NCBI GenBank assembly: GCA_900112325.1 | Contig: FOLJ01000005.1 | Coordinates: 254,134 to 318,133 of the forward strand | Length of the DNA stretch: 64,000 nucleotides | Reading direction: 5' to 3' | Origin: Micromonospora sediminimaris | GTDB lineage: Bacteria > Actinomycetota > Actinomycetes > Mycobacteriales > Micromonosporaceae | Part shown: positions 27,501-35,336 of the stretch, one piece after another | Numbering within the stretch: position 1 is the stretch's first letter | Layout of the letters: every line of letters starts with the position of its first letter | Notes under the pieces: model-generated | Database searches by the model: none | Told to the model about the DNA's origin: nothing | Seen by the model: only the letters and a program-made list of their open reading frames with translations | Translations under genes and position numbers: made by a program

Positions 27501-28350
27501 GGAGGCCGCCGAGGGGCGTCGCCGGCACGGTCGGGTCAAGCACGACGCGGTACGCGCCGTGGTGCACTCGACTGCCCGGGGGCGGGTGTTGCTGGTGACC
27601 AGTGCCGGCCGGGCGTTCAAGGTGGACGTGCTACCGCTGCCGGTGTTGCCGGAGCAGGCCGGCACGGTGTCGCTGCGGGGCGGGATGTCGGCCGCCGAGC
27701 TGGTGCCGCTGGAGCCGGGGGAGACAGTGGTCGGCCTGGCGCCGCTCGGCGCTGCCGCGGAGGGGTCGCCGGGCCTGGCACTCGGTACCCGGCAGGGTGT
27801 GGTGAAGGTTTGTGCCCCGGACTGGCCGGTGCGATCCGACGAGTTCGAGGTGATCGGGCTGCGGGACGGCGACGAGGTGGTCGGGGCGACCTGGCTGGTC
27901 GACGGCGCCGAGACGCTCGCCTTCCTGACCAGTGCGGCCTCGCTGCTGCGGTTCCCCGCCGGGACCATCCGCCCGCAGGGGCTCAAGGGCGGCGGGATGG
28001 CCGGGATCGCCCTGTCGTCCGGGGCGCGGGTGGTGTTCTTCGGCGCGGTCCGCACCGACGATCCGGAGCACGGTGAGCCGATGGTGGTCACCTCGACCGG
28101 TGCGACGGTCAAGGTGACGCCGCTGTCGGCGTACCCGGCGAAGGGGCGGGCGACCGCCGGGGTGCGTGCCCATCGGTTCCTCAAGGGTGAGACCGACGTG
28201 GTGGTCGGTTGGGTCGGTCCCCGACCGGTGGGCTCGACGGCCAACGGTGAGGCGGTGGAGCTGCCGGCGGCCGACCCGCGCCGCGACGGTTCCGGCTTCG
28301 CCGTCATGCTCGGTCCAGCCGTGGTGGGTCACCAGATCGACCGCGAGTAG
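24568..28350 (+). CDS. parC: DNA topoisomerase IV subunit A (ParC-type) containing an intein
   Basis: Encodes a 1260-aa precursor; removal of the 433-residue intein (residues 86-518) leaves 827 aa, normal for ParC/GyrA. The extein breaks and rejoins DNA: the catalytic Tyr is residue 567 of the precursor (Tyr134 after splicing) in AAARYTEAR. The insertion falls between VGD and CMGKYHPHGD, in the highly conserved DNA-binding winged-helix part, so unspliced protein should be inactive. Later parts are the coiled tower (EEIAELSTILDD-type helices) and the C-terminal beta-pinwheel (repeats around GRAFKVDVLPLP, GVVKVCAPDWP). ATG follows GGAAGGAAAGC. Co-transcribed with parE. Confidence 0.93.
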   Translation: MARRKETKVDHSAFDQAGARIIDNPLTTEVSDSYLEYAFSVIHSRALPDARDGLKPVHRRILWSMYEQGHRPDRAHVKSARIVGDCFVAGTLVSTPEGLRAIEDIEIGDLVLDGDGAATPVTQVYRNPVSELVRVTWSNGHTMVVTPGQRFRVVNDDLTVGWTEARDLKNNLTLAYGGRRWQDTIPGGDIYDYVRGLVVAEGFPVDRARAADGRVRLHMCDGEPLDAAHGWAIANGLNATRGKREAAKPGHRDQHIITFARHRGLLDAATPLSRAKRIPDDIIENRSAWAPFLAGFFDGDGYVRKRFREIVFVSTSETLVRQVYAMLADLGVHGHHWTSNRAGDHPLCGLAVTGRDAAAIAELLLPWVRIPYKNDGLRRVMEIGYPYGGKQGNDRLPCGPVMQEFAKAHRGGGWFHEVGGKAFRASLSGAGSKVRYGKDRNGVHLSDRSFPLWRAERDGWVRKLRRIGSPLANRLEALSGRSFLRVAAVEAVAPAATYDIQVGADDHAFVAEGYIVHNCMGKYHPHGDTAIYDAMVRLAQDFSLNAPLIDGHGNFGSPDDGPAAARYTEARMSREAMLLVGELGEDTVDVEPNYDGSLTQPTVLPAAFPNLLVNGAAGIAVGMATNMIPHNLGEVVAAARWLIRHPNATLDKLMEFVPGPDLPTGGMLLGLDEVRRAYETGRGVVRMRGKVEVGPLEGSRGRQAITVVELPYGVGAEKVIAAITNEVTKTKRLTGIADVKDLTDRESGTRLVIECKVGVNPQALLADLYRLTPLEQSFGVNNLVLVDGQPRTLGLKELLEVFLAHRYEVVTRRSAYRKRRREERLHLVDGLLIALLDIDKVVKLIRGSEDAQAARSGLMRQFKLSEIQANYILDTPLRRLTKYDRLELEAEQQKLRAEIAELSTILDDENVLKKVVSDELAAVVKQFAASRRTTLVDGDLKEVLAASAPAGPLEVADDPCQVILSATGLVARTAAESEEAAEGRRRHGRVKHDAVRAVVHSTARGRVLLVTSAGRAFKVDVLPLPVLPEQAGTVSLRGGMSAAELVPLEPGETVVGLAPLGAAAEGSPGLALGTRQGVVKVCAPDWPVRSDEFEVIGLRDGDEVVGATWLVDGAETLAFLTSAASLLRFPAGTIRPQGLKGGGMAGIALSSGARVVFFGAVRTDDPEHGEPMVVTSTGATVKVTPLSAYPAKGRATAGVRAHRFLKGETDVVVGWVGPRPVGSTANGEAVELPAADPRRDGSGFAVMLGPAVVGHQIDRE
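24823..26121 (+). mobile_element. Intein with LAGLIDADG homing endonuclease, within parC
   Basis: 433 codons, residues 86-518. It begins Cys1-Phe (CFVAGTLVSTPEG, block A) and ends VHN followed by Cys+1, so all terminal splicing residues are present. Block F/G reads YDIQVGADDHAFV...EGYIVHN. The endonuclease motifs are YVRGLVVAEG (about 193-202; acidic Glu kept) and FLAGFFDGDGYV (about 292-303). Block B is TPGQ at residues 146-149: the usual TxxH histidine is Gln (CAA, 25012-25014). Base and codon use are visibly less GC-rich than in the extein (GAT, ATT, GAA, TTG codons), a sign of horizontal arrival. Splicing activity is inferred. Confidence 0.93.
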
Positions 28351-28366
28351 CTGCCTGCTCCTGGAT

Positions 28367-28402
28367 GCGCGCGTGCCGGAGACCACCGTTCGGCACGCGC
28401 GC
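28367..28402 (+). terminator. Hairpin terminator after parC
   Basis: Perfect 12-bp arms GCGCGCGTGCCG (28367-28378) and complement (28391-28402), 12-nt loop, 16 bp after the parC stop. Confidence 0.65.
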
Positions 28403-28420
28403 TTCCATCGACGCCCGTCA

Positions 28421-28450
28421 TTGACGTATGACGTATTACGACGCTACGTT
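28421..28450 (+). promoter_or_regulatory. Candidate promoter for the RICIN-esterase gene
   Basis: TTGACG (28421-28426), 18-bp spacer, TACGTT (28445-28450). The spacer is part of a short repeated TGACGTAT segment. About 110 nt of leader follows before the ATG at 28564. Confidence 0.45.
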
Positions 28451-28563
28451 GGGCTTGCTCGCTGGCGGCCCGACGTGTCGACACCACCATCCACAACGTC
28501 GGTGCCTGCGACAACGCGCGTCCCTTCCCGACTGCGCGTGGTCCTAGTCGAAGGAGTGGATCA

Positions 28564-29946
28564 ATGATTGGTGAGGTTCGTCCCGCCTCTCCTCCCAGGC
28601 GTCGACGACGGTCGGTCGTGGCGGCGGTCGGTGCGGCGGTCCTGGTGGCCGGCGGCCTCGTCGCGGTGAACGCGGCGCCCGCGGCGGCGGCGACCGTCGA
28701 CCCGAACGCCTGGTATGTGCTGGTCAATCGCAACAGTGGCAAGGCGTTGGACGTGTATGGTCTGGCGACGAATGACGGTGCGCGGATCAGTCAGTGGACG
28801 CGTAACGACGGGGCTAATCAGCAGTGGCAGTTCGTGGATTCCGGCGGTGGCTTCTATCGGTTGAAGTCGCGGCACTCGGGCAAGGTTCTGGACGTGTCGA
28901 ACGCGTCGACCGCTGACGGGGCGGCGATCGTGCAGTGGTCGGATCACAACGGCACCAATCAGCAGTTCCGGTTGGCCGATTCGGACGGTGGTCATGTCCG
29001 GTTGATCAGTCGGCACAGCAACAAGGTCGTCGAGGTGCAGGGTGCCTCCACGGCGGACGGCGCGAACATCGTGCAGTACGCCGACTGGAACGGCAGCAAC
29101 CAGCAGTGGCAACTGGCCCGGGTCGACGGGGGCGGCCCCACGTCGCCACCACCGACCGGTGAGCCGGGCGCGGGGTGCGGCCGGACGCCGACGCTGGGCA
29201 ACGGTACGCACACCATCCAGAGCGGCGGCCAGAGTCGTAGCTTCATCCTGCGCCTGCCGGCCAACTACAACAGCAACACCCGCTACCGGTTGATGTTCGC
29301 GTTCCACTGGTGGGGTGGCACCGCCGGCGATGTCGCCTACGGTGGAGCTGACGGGGCCGCCTGGGCCTACTACGGGCAGCAGGAACAGTCCAACAACAGC
29401 GCGATCCTGGTCGCGCCCCAGGGCATCGGTAACGGCTGGGCCAACTCCGGTGGGGAGGACGTCACCTTCGTCGACGACATGATCCGTCGGATCGAAAGTG
29501 ACCTCTGCGTCAACACGACGCAGCGCTTCGCCCTCGGCTTCAGCTACGGCGGGGCGATGAGCTACGCCCTCGCCTGTGCCCGCGCGAACGTCTTCCGGGC
29601 CGTCGCGGTCTACGGTGCTCCCCGGGAGCTGAGCGGGTGCAGCGGCGGTACCCAGCCGATCGCGTACTTCGGCATCCACGGCATCTCCGACAACATCACC
29701 AGTGGACGGTCGTTGCGGGACAGGTTCGTCCGTAACAACGGCTGCACCGCGCAGAACCCGCCGGAGCCGGCGGCGGGCAGCCGGACGCACATCACCACCG
29801 TCTACTCGGGGTGCCGCGCCGGCTATCCGGTGCAGTGGGGCGCGTTCGACGGTGGTCACACCCCTGGCCCGGTCGACGGCGGCGGCGACAGCGGCGCCAG
29901 GACCTGGACCAAGGGCGAGGTGTGGCGGTTCTTCGCGCAGTTCTAA
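28564..29946 (+). CDS. Secreted RICIN-domain (CBM13-like) esterase, feruloyl/acetylxylan esterase or PHB-depolymerase type
   Basis: 460 aa. An Arg-rich n-region and hydrophobic stretch (to about 44, APAAAA) form a signal peptide. Residues 48-186 are a three-fold RICIN lectin domain with repeats ending NQQWQF, NQQFRL and NQQWQL. A Pro/Thr linker (190-200) leads to a carbohydrate-esterase-1-like domain: nucleophile Ser327 in GFSYGGA, oxyanion region FAFHWWGG and a late His in FDGGHTPGP. The enzyme is likely to bind plant polysaccharide and cleave ester side groups. GAAGGAG precedes the ATG. Codon third positions in the RICIN part are richer in T and G than in the catalytic part, hinting at domain shuffling. 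Confidence 0.88.
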   Translation: MIGEVRPASPPRRRRRSVVAAVGAAVLVAGGLVAVNAAPAAAATVDPNAWYVLVNRNSGKALDVYGLATNDGARISQWTRNDGANQQWQFVDSGGGFYRLKSRHSGKVLDVSNASTADGAAIVQWSDHNGTNQQFRLADSDGGHVRLISRHSNKVVEVQGASTADGANIVQYADWNGSNQQWQLARVDGGGPTSPPPTGEPGAGCGRTPTLGNGTHTIQSGGQSRSFILRLPANYNSNTRYRLMFAFHWWGGTAGDVAYGGADGAAWAYYGQQEQSNNSAILVAPQGIGNGWANSGGEDVTFVDDMIRRIESDLCVNTTQRFALGFSYGGAMSYALACARANVFRAVAVYGAPRELSGCSGGTQPIAYFGIHGISDNITSGRSLRDRFVRNNGCTAQNPPEPAAGSRTHITTVYSGCRAGYPVQWGAFDGGHTPGPVDGGGDSGARTWTKGEVWRFFAQF

Positions 29947-29953
29947 GCCGAGG

Positions 29954-29987
29954 GTCGGAGTCCCCGGTCGAGCCCGGGGACTCCGAC
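29954..29987. terminator. Bidirectional hairpin between esterase and alkB genes
   Basis: Perfect 14-bp arms GTCGGAGTCCCCGG (29954-29967) and complement (29974-29987), 6-nt loop, between convergent genes and 7 bp after the esterase stop. Confidence 0.75.
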
Positions 29988-30040
29988 GCGCCGTCCACCG
30001 GCTGGCGGACCGGCCACGGATGGTGCCTGCTCGGCGTGGG

Positions 30041-30676
30041 TCAGGCGACGCCGGCCGGGCGGAACTGGACGCTGACGCGGGGGCCGACCGGGCGGGCGGT
30101 CTTCGGTATCGCGTGTTCCCAGGTGCGCTGGCAGGAGCCGCCCATCACCACCAGGTCGCCGTGGCCGAGCGGAAAGCGCAGGCTGGTGCCGCCGCCGCGG
30201 GGGCGCAGCAGAAGCTGACGCGGCGAGCCGAAGGAGACGATGGCGACCATGGTGTCGGTGTGGGCGGAGCGGCCCTGGGTGTCGCCGTGCCAGGCGACGC
30301 TGTCCCGGCCGTCGCGGTAGAGGCACATGCCGGCGGTGACGAAGGGCTCGCCGAGCTCGTCGGCGTAGTGGCGGGTCAGCGCCGTGCGGGCGGCGGTCAG
30401 CACCGGGTGCGGTAGCGGTCGGCCAGCGCCGTACCAGCAGAGCAGCCGGGGCACGTCGACCTCGGTGTCGTACATGGTGCGTCGTTCGGCCCGCCACGGC
30501 ACCTCGCGCAGCAGCACGTCGAGCACCTGGTCGGAGCCGTGCACCCAGCCGGGCAGGTGGTCGACCCAGGCGTCCCGGCTCAGCGGGTGCCGGCGCGGTC
30601 GCCCGGTCAGCGGGCCGAGGGTCGGTGCCGTGTCGGTGACCTCCAGCATCGACGGCTGGTACGCGGTCTGCGACAT
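30041..30676 (-). CDS. AlkB-family Fe(II)/2-oxoglutarate-dependent DNA repair dioxygenase
   Basis: 211 aa. The metal triad is His130-x-Asp132 (WHGDTQG) and His188 (WEHAIPK). 2-oxoglutarate-binding Arg200 and Arg206 lie in RVSVQFR. The N-terminal nucleotide-recognition lid and the phrase PRLLCWYGAG are typical of the AlkB/ALKBH group. It removes alkyl groups from N1-methyladenine or N3-methylcytosine in nucleic acids oxidatively. The start ATG 30676 matches the family N-terminus. It is divergent from the trpB operon; no Ada box recognised. Confidence 0.92.
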   Translation of the reverse strand: MSQTAYQPSMLEVTDTAPTLGPLTGRPRRHPLSRDAWVDHLPGWVHGSDQVLDVLLREVPWRAERRTMYDTEVDVPRLLCWYGAGRPLPHPVLTAARTALTRHYADELGEPFVTAGMCLYRDGRDSVAWHGDTQGRSAHTDTMVAIVSFGSPRQLLLRPRGGGTSLRFPLGHGDLVVMGGSCQRTWEHAIPKTARPVGPRVSVQFRPAGVA

Positions 30677-30750
30677 GCCCCGCAGCCTAGCAGGTACTTA
30701 GCACACCAGTGCTACCGAGTCGGTGAGCCGGGGGTTGCGTGTGGCCGGCA

Positions 30751-30787
30751 ACTGTTCTATAACTCCATGAGAGAGTTATAGAACAGT
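30751..30787. promoter_or_regulatory. Perfect 15-bp inverted repeat, probable GntR operator of trpB-trpA-gntR
   Basis: ACTGTTCTATAACTC (30751-30765) and its exact complement (30773-30787) flank CATGAGA. Each arm contains GTTCTATAAC / GTTATAGAAC, a GT...AC pattern of the kind bound by GntR/HutC-family dimers. It ends right at the trpB ribosome site (GGGGAG, 30788-30793), so a bound repressor would block transcription, or the RNA hairpin would abut the ribosome site. Confidence 0.72.
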
Positions 30788-30798
30788 GGGGAGTGGTC

Positions 30799-31998
30799 AT
30801 GGAGGCTCTGGCACTGCGCGACCCGACCGCCGCGCCGGTGGCCGGCCGATTCGGGCGCCACGGTGGCCGGTTCGTACCCGAGCCGCTGATACCCGCCTGC
30901 GAAGAGGTCGAGGTGGCCTTCGCCGAGGCGTGGGCGGATGCGGGCTTCCGGGCCGATCTGGCGTGGCTGCTGTCGAGGTACGCGGGCCGACCGACGCCGC
31001 TGACCCCGGCCCTGCGGCTGTCGACCGAACTCGGCGTGACGGTGCTGCTCAAGCGGGAGGATCTGGCGCACACCGGCTCCCACAAGATCAATAACGTGTT
31101 GGGGCAGGCATTGCTGGCGCGCCGGATGGGCAAGCGGCGGCTGCTCGCCGAGACCGGTGCGGGAATGCACGGCGTCGCCACCGCCACCGCCGGTGCCCTG
31201 CTGGGCCTGCCGGTGACGGTCTTCATGGGCGAGCGGGACGTCGAGCGGCAGGCACACAACGTGTTCCGGATGCGGCTGCTCGGCGCGCAGGTCGTACCGG
31301 TGCGGTCGGGCAGCCGGACCCTCAAGGACGCCACCAGCGAGGCGATGCGCCACTGGGTGAGCGTTACCGAGGAGGCCTACTACTGCGTCGGCTCGGTGAT
31401 CGGTCCGCACCCGTACCCGTGGATGGTTCGCCAGCTACAGGCGGTCATCGGCCAGGAGGCACGACACCAGTGCGCCGAGCAGTTGCCGGCCGGCACGCCG
31501 GAGCATGTCGTCGCCTGCGTCGGTGGTGGTTCCAACGCCGCCGGCGCCTTCGCCGGCTTCGTCGACACCTCGGCACGTCTGGTGGGGGTCGAGGCGGCGG
31601 GCGGTGCCGGCGCGGCGCGGGGTGAGATCGGCGTGCTGCACGGATTCCAGTCGCTCTTCCTCCAGGACGAGCAGGGTCAGATCCGCGAGGCGCGCTCCGC
31701 GGCGGCGGGCCTGGACTACCCCGGAGTCGGGCCGGAGCACGCCCACCTGCGCGATCTCGGTCGGGCCGAATACGTCACCGCCACCGACGAGGAGGCGCTG
31801 GCGGCGGCGGTCCGGCTGGCCCGCGCCGAGGGCATCGTCCCGGCGATCGAGTCGGCGCACGCGCTCGCCTGGGTCATCCGCGCCGCCGGCACCACCGAAC
31901 TCCCCACCGGCAGCAGCGTGCTCGTCACGCTCTCCGGGCGCGGCGACAAGGACATCGCGACGCTGATGACGTACCTGGGTGACGGGGAGGCGGAATGA
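30799..31998 (+). CDS. trpB: Tryptophan synthase beta chain (TrpB), stand-alone regulated copy
   Basis: 399 aa PLP enzyme joining indole and L-serine to tryptophan in an alpha2beta2 complex. PLP Lys96 is in HTGSHKINN; catalytic Glu118 is in AETGAGMHG; the phosphate-binding GGGSNA and SGRGDKD are present. Met123 replaces the nearly invariant Gln (ETGAGQHG), and the COMM-region phrase [16 protein letters not shown] is diverged. ATG 30799 has GGGGAG five bases upstream. Its stop overlaps trpA (ATGA). The operon has a gntR gene and no trpC, trpD or trpE, so it is probably a second, specially regulated copy. Confidence 0.92.
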   Translation: MEALALRDPTAAPVAGRFGRHGGRFVPEPLIPACEEVEVAFAEAWADAGFRADLAWLLSRYAGRPTPLTPALRLSTELGVTVLLKREDLAHTGSHKINNVLGQALLARRMGKRRLLAETGAGMHGVATATAGALLGLPVTVFMGERDVERQAHNVFRMRLLGAQVVPVRSGSRTLKDATSEAMRHWVSVTEEAYYCVGSVIGPHPYPWMVRQLQAVIGQEARHQCAEQLPAGTPEHVVACVGGGSNAAGAFAGFVDTSARLVGVEAAGGAGAARGEIGVLHGFQSLFLQDEQGQIREARSAAAGLDYPGVGPEHAHLRDLGRAEYVTATDEEALAAAVRLARAEGIVPAIESAHALAWVIRAAGTTELPTGSSVLVTLSGRGDKDIATLMTYLGDGEAE

Positions 31999-32801
31999 CC
32001 AGTCTGGAGACCCGGCTGCGGCTGCGCCGGGACCGCGGGCGCAAGCTGCTCATGCCCTACCTCACCGGAGGAGTGACTCCGGACTGGACCGACCACCTGC
32101 GCGCCCTGGCCGACGCCGGGGCCGACGCGATCGAGGTCGGCATCCCCTTCTCCGACCCCACTCTCGACGGCGTCACCATTCAGGAGGCCTCCGACGTCGC
32201 GCTCTGCCGGGGTGCCACCACCGCCGGTATCCTCGCCGACCTGTCGCGGAGTCGGATCGACGTGCCGGTCGTCGTCAGCACGTACGCCAACCTCGCCCTG
32301 CGTCGTGGCGCGGACCGGTTCTGCCGGGCCCTCGCCGATGCGGGCGTCCAGGGCCTGATCGTGCCCGACCTGCCGCTGGAGGAGGCCGGATCGACGGGTG
32401 CGGCCGCGCGGGCCGCGAACGTCGACCTCGCGTTGCTGGCCTCGCCCGCCACCCCGGCACGGCGGCTGCGGGACATCGCCGAACGCAGTCGCGGCTTCGT
32501 CTACGCCGTCTCCCTGATGGGAACCACCGGCGAGCGCAACCAGCTCGCCGCCTCGGCCGCCGGGCTGGCGCGGCGCCTGCGGGGCGTCACGGACCGGCCC
32601 GTATTCTTGGGATTCGGCATCTCGACACCGGCGCAGGCAGCTGCCGCGGCGCGGGACGCCGACGGCGTGATCGTCGGCGCGGCGCTGATGCGACGCCTGC
32701 TCGACGGCGCGGACCCGGCGTCGACCGCCGGATTCGTCCGGTCGCTGCGCGCGGCGCTGGACGGCGTGCCGGCACGGACGGCGGCGGACGCCGGAGGATA
32801 G
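31995..32801 (+). CDS. trpA: Tryptophan synthase alpha chain (TrpA)
   Basis: 268 aa TIM barrel that cleaves indole-3-glycerol phosphate to indole and glyceraldehyde-3-phosphate. Catalytic Glu47 ([11 protein letters not shown]) and Asp58 (TLDGVTIQ) are kept, as are the phosphate-binding loops VSLMGTTG and GFGIST. The second catalytic loop has TLDGVT in place of the common VMDGPT, a mild divergence. The ATG overlaps the trpB stop, implying translational coupling. With both subunits kept as a pair, channelled indole transfer is expected. Confidence 0.93.
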   Translation: MTSLETRLRLRRDRGRKLLMPYLTGGVTPDWTDHLRALADAGADAIEVGIPFSDPTLDGVTIQEASDVALCRGATTAGILADLSRSRIDVPVVVSTYANLALRRGADRFCRALADAGVQGLIVPDLPLEEAGSTGAAARAANVDLALLASPATPARRLRDIAERSRGFVYAVSLMGTTGERNQLAASAAGLARRLRGVTDRPVFLGFGISTPAQAAAAARDADGVIVGAALMRRLLDGADPASTAGFVRSLRAALDGVPARTAADAGG

Positions 32802-32817
32802 GAGGCGGGGCGGCGGC

Positions 32818-33585
32818 ATGGCTACCGGGCAGGACGCGCCTGCGGCGCGGTACCGCACCATCGCCGCGGACCTCGCCGCCAAGATCCGATCCGGCGACTA
32901 TCCGCCCGGCGGGGCGCTGCCCTCCCAGCGTGACCTCAGCGCCGCCTACGGCGTCACGCTGATGACGCTCCGGCAGGCGTTACGGCAGCTCAGCGACGAA
33001 GGGCTGATCGAGCAGCAACCCGGCCGGGGCACCTTCGTCACGCCGCCACACCTGGCGTACCGGCTCGGCTCGCTGCGCAGCTTCGCCGACGACCTGCGGG
33101 AGCAGGGTCACGAGGTGCGTACCGCCGTCGTCGGCCGCGCGGTGCGTCGGCTGCCCGCGCGGGTCGCCGGCACGCTGCGGGCCAGCGCGACCGATTCGGG
33201 GCTGCGGCTGGAGCGGGTCCGCGCGTTCGCCGGCCGTCGCGCCGTGCACCAGGTCTCCTGGGTACGCGCCTCGCACGCGGACGGTCTGCGCGAGGTGGAC
33301 TTCGCCGCCACCTCTCTGTACGAGGCGCTCGCCACCCGGGGTGTCCCGGTTGCCCGGGCCACCGAGACGATCCGGCCCGGCATCCTCGCCGGGGCACCGG
33401 CGGCACACCTGGACGACGCTCCCGGCGCTGCCGTGCTGATCAGCGACCGGACCACCTACACGTCGGACGGCATCGCCATCGTCGCCGACCGGGCGACGAT
33501 CCTCGGCAGCATGATGGAGATCAACACCGACCGTGCCGCGCGGGGCCTGTCACTGCACTGGGGCGCCAGCCGCGACGTGTCGTAG
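32818..33585 (+). CDS. GntR/HutC-family transcriptional regulator
   Basis: 255 aa. Residues 10-75 are the GntR winged helix (YRTIAADLAAKIRSGDYPPGGALPSQRDLSAAYGV is the recognisable opening in part). Residues 90-245 form a UTRA ligand-binding domain of the HutC subfamily (RVRAFAGRRAVHQVSWVR...). GGAGG lies about 15 bp before the ATG. It is the third gene of the trpB-trpA operon and most simply autoregulates it through the 15-bp inverted repeat at 30751-30787. The ligand is unknown; tryptophan or a related indole is a guess. Its 3' end overlaps the convergent pseG-like gene by 36 bp. Confidence 0.88.
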   Translation: MATGQDAPAARYRTIAADLAAKIRSGDYPPGGALPSQRDLSAAYGVTLMTLRQALRQLSDEGLIEQQPGRGTFVTPPHLAYRLGSLRSFADDLREQGHEVRTAVVGRAVRRLPARVAGTLRASATDSGLRLERVRAFAGRRAVHQVSWVRASHADGLREVDFAATSLYEALATRGVPVARATETIRPGILAGAPAAHLDDAPGAAVLISDRTTYTSDGIAIVADRATILGSMMEINTDRAARGLSLHWGASRDVS

Positions 33586-34605
33586 CGCCTCCAGTACCGC
33601 GTCCACCACCCGTTCCCGTCCGCGCCCGTCCACGGCGGCCCAGGCGCGGGCGGACAACTCCGCCCGGCGGGCCCCGTCGTCGAGCAGCCCTGCCAGGGTG
33701 CGCGTGGCGGCCCGGGTCGCCGGAGCGTCGCCGGCCAGCGCGGGCAGTTCACCGAGCCCGGCGGCCAGGCCCGCCGCGACCACCCGGTGGTACGACTCGC
33801 GCTGGTTGTCCACCACGCAGACCAGCGCCGACGGGGCCCCGAGACAGCACAGTTCCCAGGTGGAGGTGCCGGCCGCGCTGACCACCAGATCCGCCGCGGC
33901 GATCAGCGCGGGCAGCGTACCGGTGGGTGGCACCGGCAGCAGCGACTGCCCGGGCCCCGGCGTCAGCCGGGCCAGCCGCGCCGCCAGTTCGGGCCGGCCG
34001 ACGACGACTGTGAGTTCCATCGGCCGGCCGGTAGACAACAGCACCTCGGTCAGCACCGGCGCTGCGCCGGCCGCGTCGGTGCCGCCGAAGAAGGCCAGCA
34101 CCGAGGGAGGATCCACCGTCACCGCCGGGCGCGGGGCCGCCGGCCGGGCGGCCAGGACACCCTCGCGCAGCAGGGCGTACCCGCTGCCGGCGAGCAACCT
34201 GCCCGCCGGCACCGCCAGGTCGGTGGCGAAGTTCTGGTCGAGGTAGAGGTCGGCGTCCTGCCCCCGGGTGTCCCCGTCGACGATGGCCAGGGTCAGCACC
34301 CCGGCGGCCCGCAGCGCGCCCGCACCGGCGGGATCCAGCTCGTACGAGTCGAGAACCAGCACGTCCAGGTCGTGTCGGCGGGCCGTGGCGACCAGGTCGT
34401 CCGGGGTGTCCGGGCCAGGGCGCAACGCGATACCCCGGGCGGTGAGCTGGTCCGCCGCCCAACCGACGCCGTCGACGGTGCCGAAGACCTCGACGGTGGC
34501 ACCGCGGGCCTGGAACTCCTCACCGAGAGCGAGACAACGGACCAGGTGCCCGACACCGCGCAGCGGCCCCGCGTCGCAGCGCAGTCCGACACGTAACGTG
34601 CTCAG
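33550..34605 (-). CDS. pseG: PseG-like nucleotide-sugar hydrolase (UDP-2,4-diacetamido-trideoxyaltrose hydrolase)
   Basis: 351 aa if it starts at CTG 34605. The reading frame with the family N-terminus (LRVGLRCDAG then GVGHLVRCLAL, the G-x-G-H-x-x-R-C motif that carries the catalytic His) extends upstream of the first ATG/GTG (34425), and CTG overlaps the stop of the preceding gene as CTGA, behind GGAGGAG. A GT-B-like fold follows: FGGTDAAGAA and SAAGTSTWE C-terminal UDP-binding region. It removes UDP to free the 2,4-diacetamido hexose in the pseudaminic acid pathway. Last gene of the pseB operon; all six pathway steps are represented nearby. Confidence 0.85.
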   Translation of the reverse strand: MSTLRVGLRCDAGPLRGVGHLVRCLALGEEFQARGATVEVFGTVDGVGWAADQLTARGIALRPGPDTPDDLVATARRHDLDVLVLDSYELDPAGAGALRAAGVLTLAIVDGDTRGQDADLYLDQNFATDLAVPAGRLLAGSGYALLREGVLAARPAAPRPAVTVDPPSVLAFFGGTDAAGAAPVLTEVLLSTGRPMELTVVVGRPELAARLARLTPGPGQSLLPVPPTGTLPALIAAADLVVSAAGTSTWELCCLGAPSALVCVVDNQRESYHRVVAAGLAAGLGELPALAGDAPATRAATRTLAGLLDDGARRAELSARAWAAVDGRGRERVVDAVLEALRHVAAGAPVQ

Positions 34606-35336
34606 CGCTCCTCCAACCGCTTCTGCCGGACGTCGGCGTTGAGCGCGCGCAGCGCCGGTTGCCCGTCGAGCCAGTCGGCGAGCTTGGCCAGCGGCACGCT
34701 GACGTCACCGAAGTGCTCGACCACCGCGCGGACCAGATCCCAGTCGCGGGCCGTGTCGAGGGTGAGGCGCAGCTGCGAACGGTCCGGGGTGAGGGTCACG
34801 CCGAGCACCCGGAACAGCTCCGGATGCGCGTACGCGTACGAGGTCACGTGCACCCGGTGATGATCGGTGGCGAGCCGGTCGACGGTACGCAGCGCGTCCG
34901 CCCGGACGATCTCGACGTCCAGACCTCGGGGGAGGGTGCGGGCGATCGACGTGCTGGCGTAGTCCAGCCCTGGCACGGCGCGGTACACCGAGGCGACCAG
35001 GCTGACGATCTCCGGGTCCAGCAGCGGACAGTCGGCCGTGAACCGCATGACCGCGTCGGCGGGATGGGCGTCCAGGGCACCGACGAAGCGGGTCAGCACG
35101 TCATCGACGGGGCCCCGGTGCCAGGCGACGCCGAGCCGGTCACACTCGGCGACGACCGCGTCGTCACTGCTGTCGCTGCTGGTCGCCACCACGAGGTCGG
35201 CCAGCACGCCGCTGTCCTGGGCGGCCCGGACCACCCGGCCGAGCACGCTGCGCCCGGCCAGCGGGCGCAGCACCTTGCCGGGCAGCCGGGACGAGCCCAT
35301 CCGCGCCTGCACGATGCCGACGATTCGGTCCGTCAC
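34602..35336 (-). CDS. pseF: SpsF-type cytidylyltransferase (probable CMP-nonulosonate synthetase, PseF role)
   Basis: 244 aa from GTG 35336 (GGAGGACAGCA upstream). The nucleotidyltransferase opening is GIVQARMGSSRLPGKVL, followed by the metal/substrate region RFTADCPLLDPE and the SpsF-like C-terminus DTARDWDLVR. Members of this family and its relatives activate acidic nine-carbon sugars with CTP. Given pseB, C, G, H and I nearby, the most likely product is CMP-pseudaminic acid or a derivative. The symbol is by role; sequence is closer to SpsF than to Campylobacter PseF. It overlaps both neighbours by 4 bp (GTGA and CTGA), so translation is coupled. Confidence 0.85.
   Translation of the reverse strand: MTDRIVGIVQARMGSSRLPGKVLRPLAGRSVLGRVVRAAQDSGVLADLVVATSSDSSDDAVVAECDRLGVAWHRGPVDDVLTRFVGALDAHPADAVMRFTADCPLLDPEIVSLVASVYRAVPGLDYASTSIARTLPRGLDVEIVRADALRTVDRLATDHHRVHVTSYAYAHPELFRVLGVTLTPDRSQLRLTLDTARDWDLVRAVVEHFGDVSVPLAKLADWLDGQPALRALNADVRQKRLEER

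Noticed and set aside
22479..28350. Canonical gyrB-gyrA pair
   Set aside because: No recF, dnaN or other origin genes nearby, and the sequences resemble the actinobacterial ParE/ParC set; gyrase naming remains an alternative.
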